Shown piece after piece: positions 59,668 to 64,000 of a DNA stretch of 64,000 nucleotides. The position numbers were made by a program, and so were the translations under genes. Within the stretch, counting starts at the first letter, position 1; each line of letters opens with the position of its first letter. Source of the DNA: Gammaproteobacteria bacterium (GTDB lineage Bacteria > Pseudomonadota > Gammaproteobacteria > Acidiferrobacterales > Sulfurifustaceae); assembly GCA_016199745.1 (NCBI GenBank), contig JACQFZ010000046.1, forward strand, positions 40,405 through 104,404, read 5' to 3'. Under the pieces are notes generated by a model. That model searched no databases. It saw only the letters and a program-made list of their open reading frames with translations, and was not told the DNA's origin.

Positions 59668-61056
59668 ATGCCTTTCATTCCGCACACCGACCACGATATC
59701 GAGCAGATGCTCGCCGCCATCGGCGTTGGCAGTATCGACGCCCTGTTCGAAGAGATCCCCGAGCGTCTGCGTAGCGGCCGGCTCGCACGCGTGCCGGCGG
59801 GCTTGAACGAAATGCAGATCGCGCGGTTGATGCAAGAGCGTGCGGTGCATGACGGCTACCACATTAACTTCATCGGCGCCGGCGCCTACGAGCATCACAT
59901 TCCGGCGGCGGTGTGGGAGATCACGACCCGCGGCGAGTACTACTCGTCGTACACGCCGTACCAAGCGGAAGCGGCGCAGGGCACGCTGCAATTGCTGTAC
60001 GAATTTCAGACGATGATGGCATCGCTCACCGGCATGGACGTGTCGAACGCGTCGCTCTACGAAGGCGCGTCGGCGCTGGCCGAAGCGGTGTTGATGGCGG
60101 TGCGTGCACACAAAAGCGCGCGCCGTGTGTTGATGCCGACGACAGTACATCCGATTTACCGCAAAGTCGTGCGTGCGATCGTGCGCCATCAGGGCATCGA
60201 CATCGTCGAAGTGCCGCACTCCAAAGACGGCGGCAATATCGCACCGATCGCGCTCGACGATTACGCCAGCGGTGATTTCGCCGCGCTGGTAGTGCCGCAG
60301 CCGAACTTCTTCGGCGTGCTCGAAGAGGTCGACGAACTGACCGACATGGCGCATGCGCGCGGCATGATCGTGATCGGCTTAGTGAATCCAACGTCGCTGG
60401 CGATTTTGAAACCGCCCGGCGAGTGGGGCAGCAAGGGCGCCGACATCGCCGTCGGCGAAGGTCAGCCGCTCGGCGCGCCGTTGTCGTCCGGCGGTCCATA
60501 CTTCGGTTTCATGTGCTGCAAGCAAGCGCTGGTGCGACAAATGCCCGGTCGCATTATCGGCCGCACGGTCGATCGCGACGGCAAGCCCGGCTATACGCTG
60601 ACGCTGCAAGCGCGCGAGCAACATATTCGTCGTTCCAAGGCGAACTCGAATATTTGCACTAATCAAGGATTGGTCGTCACCGCCGCCACTATCCATATGA
60701 GCTTGCTCGGTCCGGATGGGTTGGAGCGCGTCGCCCATGCGTGCCATGCCAACACCAACGCGTTGGTCGAGCAGCTGACATCGATTCCCGGTGTCGAGCG
60801 TGTGTTCAATCGGCCGGTGTTTCACGAATCGGTATTGCGTTTGCCGACCAGCGTCGACAGCACACTGCGCGCGCTCGAAGCCGAAGGCATCCTCGGTGGC
60901 TACGATCTGACGCCGTATTACCCCGAGCTTGGCCCGGCGTTGCTGGTGTGTGCGACGGAAGTGCGTACGCCGGACGATATCAAACGCTACGCCAATCAAT
61001 TGAGTCGCATCACTGGCAATCGCCAGGTAATGCCGCGCGTGCGGCAGATTAAATAG
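59668..61056 (+). CDS. gcvPA: Glycine dehydrogenase (decarboxylating) subunit 1
   Basis: A 462-residue N-terminal half of the P protein, encoded separately in organisms with the split enzyme. [20 protein letters not shown], the [23 protein letters not shown] segment and [18 protein letters not shown] are characteristic. It forms a heterotetramer with GcvPB, which carries the PLP. The ATG at 59668 has AGGA upstream. Between this gene and gcvPB stand tpx and two repeats. Confidence 0.96.
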   Translation: MPFIPHTDHDIEQMLAAIGVGSIDALFEEIPERLRSGRLARVPAGLNEMQIARLMQERAVHDGYHINFIGAGAYEHHIPAAVWEITTRGEYYSSYTPYQAEAAQGTLQLLYEFQTMMASLTGMDVSNASLYEGASALAEAVLMAVRAHKSARRVLMPTTVHPIYRKVVRAIVRHQGIDIVEVPHSKDGGNIAPIALDDYASGDFAALVVPQPNFFGVLEEVDELTDMAHARGMIVIGLVNPTSLAILKPPGEWGSKGADIAVGEGQPLGAPLSSGGPYFGFMCCKQALVRQMPGRIIGRTVDRDGKPGYTLTLQAREQHIRRSKANSNICTNQGLVVTAATIHMSLLGPDGLERVAHACHANTNALVEQLTSIPGVERVFNRPVFHESVLRLPTSVDSTLRALEAEGILGGYDLTPYYPELGPALLVCATEVRTPDDIKRYANQLSRITGNRQVMPRVRQIK

Positions 61057-61082
61057 CTTAATAAAAGAGATTCCCACCGACT

Positions 61083-61199
61083 TCCCCTCCCCCTCAGGGG
61101 GAGGGTAAAGGGTGGGGGTGGGTTCAAACGAAGGGGGCGGGTTTGAATCAAGAAGAAAAACCCACCCCCACCCCGACCCTCCCCCTGAGGGGGAGGGAG
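61083..61199. repeat. Inverted pair of CTCCCCCTCAGGGGGAGGG elements
   Basis: Two units face each other: CTCCCCCTCAGGGGGAGGGT (from 61088), with trailing GGTGGGGGTGGGTT, and the mirrored AACCCACCCCCACCCC...CTCCCCCTGAGGGGGAGG (to 61198). It lies 35 bases upstream of tpx. Confidence 0.8.
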
Positions 61200-61233
61200 A
61201 TCGCTTCGTTCAACTCTGGAGGAGTTAGAAAAA

Positions 61234-61731
61234 ATGGCCAAGGTCACGTTCACACGCAATCCGATCCATACCAACGGTGAGCTGCCGAAAGTCGGAAGCG
61301 CTGCACCCGATTTTTCACTCACCAAGACCGATCTCGATAACGTGTCGCTAGCGGCGTACGCCGGCAAGAAAAAGTTGCTCAATATTTTTCCGAGTCTCGA
61401 CACCGGCATCTGTGCCATGAGCGTGAAGAAATTCAACGAACAGGCGAAGAAGCTCAACGCCGCGCTGCTGATGATCTCGGCCGATCTGCCGTTCGCGCAC
61501 AATCGCTTTTGTACCGCTGAGCACACGGGCGATGTTGTGCATCTGTCGAGCATGCACGATCGCCACTTCGGCAAGGACTACGGCGTGCTGATGGAAGACG
61601 GCCCGCTCGCCGGTCTGTGCGCGCGTTCGGTGGTGGTCCTCGATGAGAACAACAAGGTGAAGTACACCGAGCTCGTACCGGAAATTGTGCAAGAACCGAA
61701 TTACGAAGCGGCGTTAGCGGCGCTGAAGTAG
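61234..61731 (+). CDS. tpx: Thiol peroxidase (Tpx), atypical 2-Cys peroxiredoxin
   Basis: A 165-residue periplasm-independent peroxiredoxin reducing hydroperoxides with thioredoxin. The peroxidatic Cys60 is in PSLDTGICAMSVKKFN and the resolving Cys93 in DLPFAHNRFCTAEH. TFTRNPIHTNGELPKVGSAA and the C-terminal YTELVPEIVQEPNYEAAL are typical. Its place between gcvPA and gcvPB, with palindromic repeats on both sides, is unusual. A GGAGGAG ribosome site precedes the ATG. Confidence 0.96.
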   Translation: MAKVTFTRNPIHTNGELPKVGSAAPDFSLTKTDLDNVSLAAYAGKKKLLNIFPSLDTGICAMSVKKFNEQAKKLNAALLMISADLPFAHNRFCTAEHTGDVVHLSSMHDRHFGKDYGVLMEDGPLAGLCARSVVVLDENNKVKYTELVPEIVQEPNYEAALAALK

Positions 61732-61756
61732 GCAGCACCGATGTAAAAAGTATCGT

Positions 61757-61940
61757 TCCCCTCCCCCCTTGCGGGGGAGGGGAAAGGGGAGAGGGGGCGT
61801 CGTATGTTTCCCCCTCTCCCTCGTTCTCGTTCCCGCCCGGGGTGCACGAAAATCACGCGCACCCGTTCGGCGGCGCGAACGCACGTTAAGTGCATTCGTG
61901 AAATCCCCGCCTCACCCCCCGCAAGGGGGGAGGGAGGCCC
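61757..61940. repeat. Large palindromic composite between tpx and gcvPB, with nested element
   Basis: GTTCCCCTCCCCCTTGCGGG...GGGGAGAGGGGGCG is followed by CCCCCTCTCCC...CCCCCCGCAAGGGGGGAGGG. The second unit encloses the other palindrome type: stem GGGTGC/GCACCC, linker CCGTTCGGCGGCGCGAA and stem CGAACGCAC/GTGCATTCG around GTTAA (61876-61898). This is the copy most like the one inside srkA. Confidence 0.8.
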
Positions 61941-61982
61941 GTTGTTCAGTAGTCGTGGTAAATGTAAAAGCGGAGTCAGACC

Positions 61983-63434
61983 ATGTTGATCTTCGAACAT
62001 TCCCAGCCCGGCCGGCGTAATCCGTCGCAAGCGCCGTTGACCAAGCCGGAGATCGACGGCATTCCGGAGCGTTTTCGGCGCCAGCGTCGACCGCTATTGC
62101 CGGAAGTGTCGGAGATGCAGGCGGTGCGACACTACACCAATTTGTCGCGCCAGAATTTTTCGATCGATACGCAGTTCTATCCGCTCGGCTCCTGCACCAT
62201 GAAGTACAACCCGCGCGCTTGTAACAAGTTGGCGATGTTGCCGTCGTTGCTCGGCCGCCACCCGTACGCGCCCGAGTCGACCGGCCAGGGTTTTCTGGCG
62301 TGCATGTACGACCTGCAAGAAATCCTGAAGGACGTCACCGGTATGCAAGCCGTGTCGCTCACGCCGCTCGCCGGTGCGCAGGGCGAACTCGCCGGCGTGA
62401 TGATGATCCGTGCTTACCACGACGCGCGCGACGACCGGAACCGCAAAGAAATTTTGGTGCCGGATGCGGCGCATGGTACCAATCCGGCGACGGCGACGAT
62501 GTGCGGTTACACCGTGCGCGAGATCCCGACCAACAACGAAGGCGACGTCGATATCACGGCGCTGAAAGCGGCGGTGGGTCCGCAGACCGCAGGTTTGATG
62601 CTGACTAATCCGTCGACGCTTGGCGTGTTCGAACGCAAGATCACTGAGATCGCCAGCATCGTCCACGAAGCCGGCGGGTTGCTGTATTACGACGGCGCCA
62701 ACTTGAACGCGATTCTCGGTCGGGTGAAGCCGGGCGACATGGGCTTCGACGTGATACACATGAATTTGCACAAGACGTTCTCGACGCCGCACGGCGGCGG
62801 CGGTCCGGGTGCCGGGCCGGTGGCGGCGGGTGCGCGGCTCGAGCCGTTTCTGCCGGTGCCGATCGTGGGTAACACGCAGGGCCGTTATCACTGGTTGGCC
62901 GAGAAGGATCGGCCGCAAACCATCGGTCGTTTGTCGGCCAACATGGGCAACGCGGGGGTGTTGCTGCGGGCGTATGTGTACGCGCGCTTGCTCGGTCGCG
63001 AAGGAATGCTGCGCGTCGCCGAGTACTCGACGCTCAATGCCAATTACATGCTCAAGCGATTGACCGAGTCTGGGTTCGACGCGGCGTTTCCGACACGGCG
63101 GGCGACGCATGAGTTCATTTTGACGTTTAAGAAATTGAAAGAGCAGAAGGGTGTGACGGCGATGGATGTGGCCAAGCGGCTGCTCGATAAAGGCTTCCAT
63201 GCGCCGACGACGTATTTTCCGTTGCTTGTGCCGGAGTGTTTTTTGATTGAGCCGACCGAGACGGAAGCGAAGGAAGAGCTGGATCGGTTTATCGATGCGA
63301 TGAAAGAAATTTTGCGCGAGGCGAATGAGAATCCGGAGATGGTGAAGGCAGCGCCGCATAATACGCCGGTGCGTCGGCTTGATGATGTGCGGGCGGCGCG
63401 GGAGTTGGATCTTAAGTGGGGGTCGGGGGAGTAG
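61983..63434 (+). CDS. gcvPB: Glycine dehydrogenase (decarboxylating) subunit 2
   Basis: A 483-residue PLP-binding half of the split P protein. The Schiff-base lysine is Lys264 in [40 protein letters not shown] and [19 protein letters not shown] are characteristic. With GcvPA it decarboxylates glycine and loads GcvH. It is last in the operon, 250 bases after tpx. A short hairpin follows the stop. Confidence 0.97.
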   Translation: MLIFEHSQPGRRNPSQAPLTKPEIDGIPERFRRQRRPLLPEVSEMQAVRHYTNLSRQNFSIDTQFYPLGSCTMKYNPRACNKLAMLPSLLGRHPYAPESTGQGFLACMYDLQEILKDVTGMQAVSLTPLAGAQGELAGVMMIRAYHDARDDRNRKEILVPDAAHGTNPATATMCGYTVREIPTNNEGDVDITALKAAVGPQTAGLMLTNPSTLGVFERKITEIASIVHEAGGLLYYDGANLNAILGRVKPGDMGFDVIHMNLHKTFSTPHGGGGPGAGPVAAGARLEPFLPVPIVGNTQGRYHWLAEKDRPQTIGRLSANMGNAGVLLRAYVYARLLGREGMLRVAEYSTLNANYMLKRLTESGFDAAFPTRRATHEFILTFKKLKEQKGVTAMDVAKRLLDKGFHAPTTYFPLLVPECFLIEPTETEAKEELDRFIDAMKEILREANENPEMVKAAPHNTPVRRLDDVRAARELDLKWGSGE

Positions 63435-63440
63435 GGTTGA

Positions 63441-63459
63441 ATCGCCCCGTTGGGGCGAT
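63441..63459 (+). terminator. Short hairpin after gcvPB
   Basis: ATCGCCCC / GGGGCGAT, 8 bp with a 3-nt loop, seven bases after the stop. No T-run follows, so it may stabilise the transcript end rather than terminate. Confidence 0.4.
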
Positions 63460-63511
63460 GCTGGTCGAGGTAATAAATGTAATCAGCGGGATGCTCCGCC
63501 CCGCAGCCCAG

Positions 63512-63547
63512 GGTTCCTTTTCTTTGCTTGTGCAAAGAAAAGGAACC
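63512..63547. repeat. GGTTCCTTTTCTTTG palindrome
   Basis: A perfect 15-bp inverted repeat (GGTTCCTTTTCTTTG / CAAAGAAAAGGAACC) around CTTGTG, followed by AAAAGAAAGCACCCCCCGGGG. It lies between gcvPB and the IS110-like element. Very similar repeats occur in other proteobacterial genomes. Confidence 0.65.
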
Positions 63548-63751
63548 AAAAGAAAGCACCCCCCGGGGTGGCGCAAAGCCTTCCTGTGCTTCTCACTTTT
63601 GGCTACCAACTATGTCTGGCACAACACATCCCTGTGTTGAGCCAGACCGCGCGCTTCCTGCGCGCGTCGAGGTCAAAAGCTGCGATGCTCGGAATGCGCC
63701 ACACGAGGATTAACCGCAACCGCAACAACAACAGCAAAAGCCCATTTAACT

Positions 63752-63874
63752 CACCCCCCACCCTAGCCCTCCCCCGCTGTTGCGGGGGAGGGAACGTGGC
63801 TGTTGTAGGGTGGGCAACGCCTTTTTGTCCACGCGGGTTCAAATAACGGGTGGGCAGCAAAGTTGCCCACCCTA
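63752..63874. repeat. CCCTCCCCCGCTGTTGCGGG and GGGTGGGCA repeats near the right edge
   Basis: CACCCCCCACCCTAGCCCTC runs into CCCTCCCCCGC/GCGGGGGAGGG (same stem as at 54061), then TGTAGGGTGGGCAAC facing GTTGCCCACCCTA. It combines the two repeat types seen at 53905 and 55512, next to an insertion sequence. Confidence 0.7.
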
Positions 63875-63967
63875 ATGCAATGGACTCCACCCCCTTACTC
63901 AACGGCGTCACAATGCGCCAAGCGGGTTGAATCGGTCAACGCGCTATCGTCAGGAGGTGGAGCCCAG

Positions 63968-64000
63968 ATGAATACTAACGCAGCGGTGATCGGATTGGAT
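63968..64000 (+). mobile_element. Start of an IS110-family-like transposase, cut by the window edge
   Basis: The ATG at 63968 follows a strong AGGAGGTGG ribosome site and encodes MNTNAAVIGLD. This is the usual beginning of IS110/IS116 transposases, in which GLDIAK or GIDVAK carries the first catalytic Asp of a RuvC-like DEDD domain. Only 11 codons are visible, so the family call rests on this motif alone. Confidence 0.5.

Noticed and set aside
62094..63359. 421-codon open frame antisense to gcvPB
   Set aside because: Shadow of a conserved gene on the opposite strand; an Arg/His/Gln-rich sequence with no recognisable motif.
1..64000. tRNA, rRNA or tmRNA genes
   Set aside because: Gaps were read for cloverleaf-like or conserved rRNA/tmRNA sequence and none was convincing. 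A covariance search would settle this.

Overview
The window reads as chromosomal DNA of a GC-rich gammaproteobacterium outside the enterics. The evidence is gene content and order: yicC-gmk-rpoZ-spoT-ridA-recG-ubiC-ubiA, rph-rdgB, priA, hemW, aroE next to a YrdA-like carbonic anhydrase, prlC, a TIGR04211-type SH3 protein, and a two-subunit glycine decarboxylase behind a tandem glycine riboswitch. No rRNA or tRNA gene was seen. The genus cannot be named from the sequence alone.

Layout. 0-4.7 kb: a frameshifted DUF4145-like gene cut by the window edge, a NUDIX hydrolase, a fructosamine-kinase-family protein and a membrane GGDEF-EAL protein. 5-11.5 kb: priA behind a perfect DnaA box, a TlpA-like thioredoxin, a 30-residue signal-peptide-like ORF, hemW, an alpha/beta hydrolase and a GlxA-type regulator. 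11.5-12.6 kb: a small, visibly AT-richer patch of gene debris (Fn3 fragment, ATPase N-terminus cut before its Walker A) and an unknown membrane-anchored protein. 12.9-17.5 kb: an Ada-like HTH/methyltransferase, a PEBP protein, an AraC regulator, DedA, rdgB and rph. 17.8-26.6 kb: an envelope-oriented block holding a CxxCH protein, a subtilase lipoprotein coupled to a PrcB-like lipoprotein, a dehalogenase-like hydrolase, and a seven-repeat RCC1 lipoprotein followed by an ECF sigma factor fused to its own zinc-finger, membrane anchor and C-terminal domain. 26.6-28.5 kb: a PP2C phosphatase/Ser-Thr kinase pair. 28.7-37.2 kb: the conserved yicC-to-ubiA run. 37.2-45.1 kb: a GST, a Ca2+/cation antiporter, small genes, a CysB-like regulator facing a sulfite/nitrite reductase, aroE, a gamma-carbonic anhydrase and a bufferin-type Cys-rich peptide. 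45.4-51.5 kb: a methyltransferase, srkA, prlC, an SH3 protein, a glutaredoxin and a HicBA-like pair. 51.6-57.7 kb: xthA, a Fur box, an internally deleted ahpC remnant and an iron-linked cluster (imelysin, di-heme DUF1111 protein, second imelysin, DUF1513). 57.7-63.4 kb: glycine riboswitch and gcvT-gcvH-gcvPA-tpx-gcvPB. The right edge holds repeats and the first codons of an IS110-like transposase.

Two themes stand out. First, G/C-rich palindromic repeats (CCCTCTCCC/CCCTCCCCC arms) lie in many gaps and reach into coding sequence in at least two places, the Ada-like C-terminus and the DUF1111 signal peptide. A second, nested two-hairpin palindrome occurs three times, once in frame inside the 5' end of srkA. 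Second, the 23.2-28.5 kb stretch looks like a signalling unit: a surface beta-propeller lipoprotein, a one-piece membrane sigma/anti-sigma protein, and a non-RD kinase with its phosphatase. These are the best candidates for undescribed biology here.
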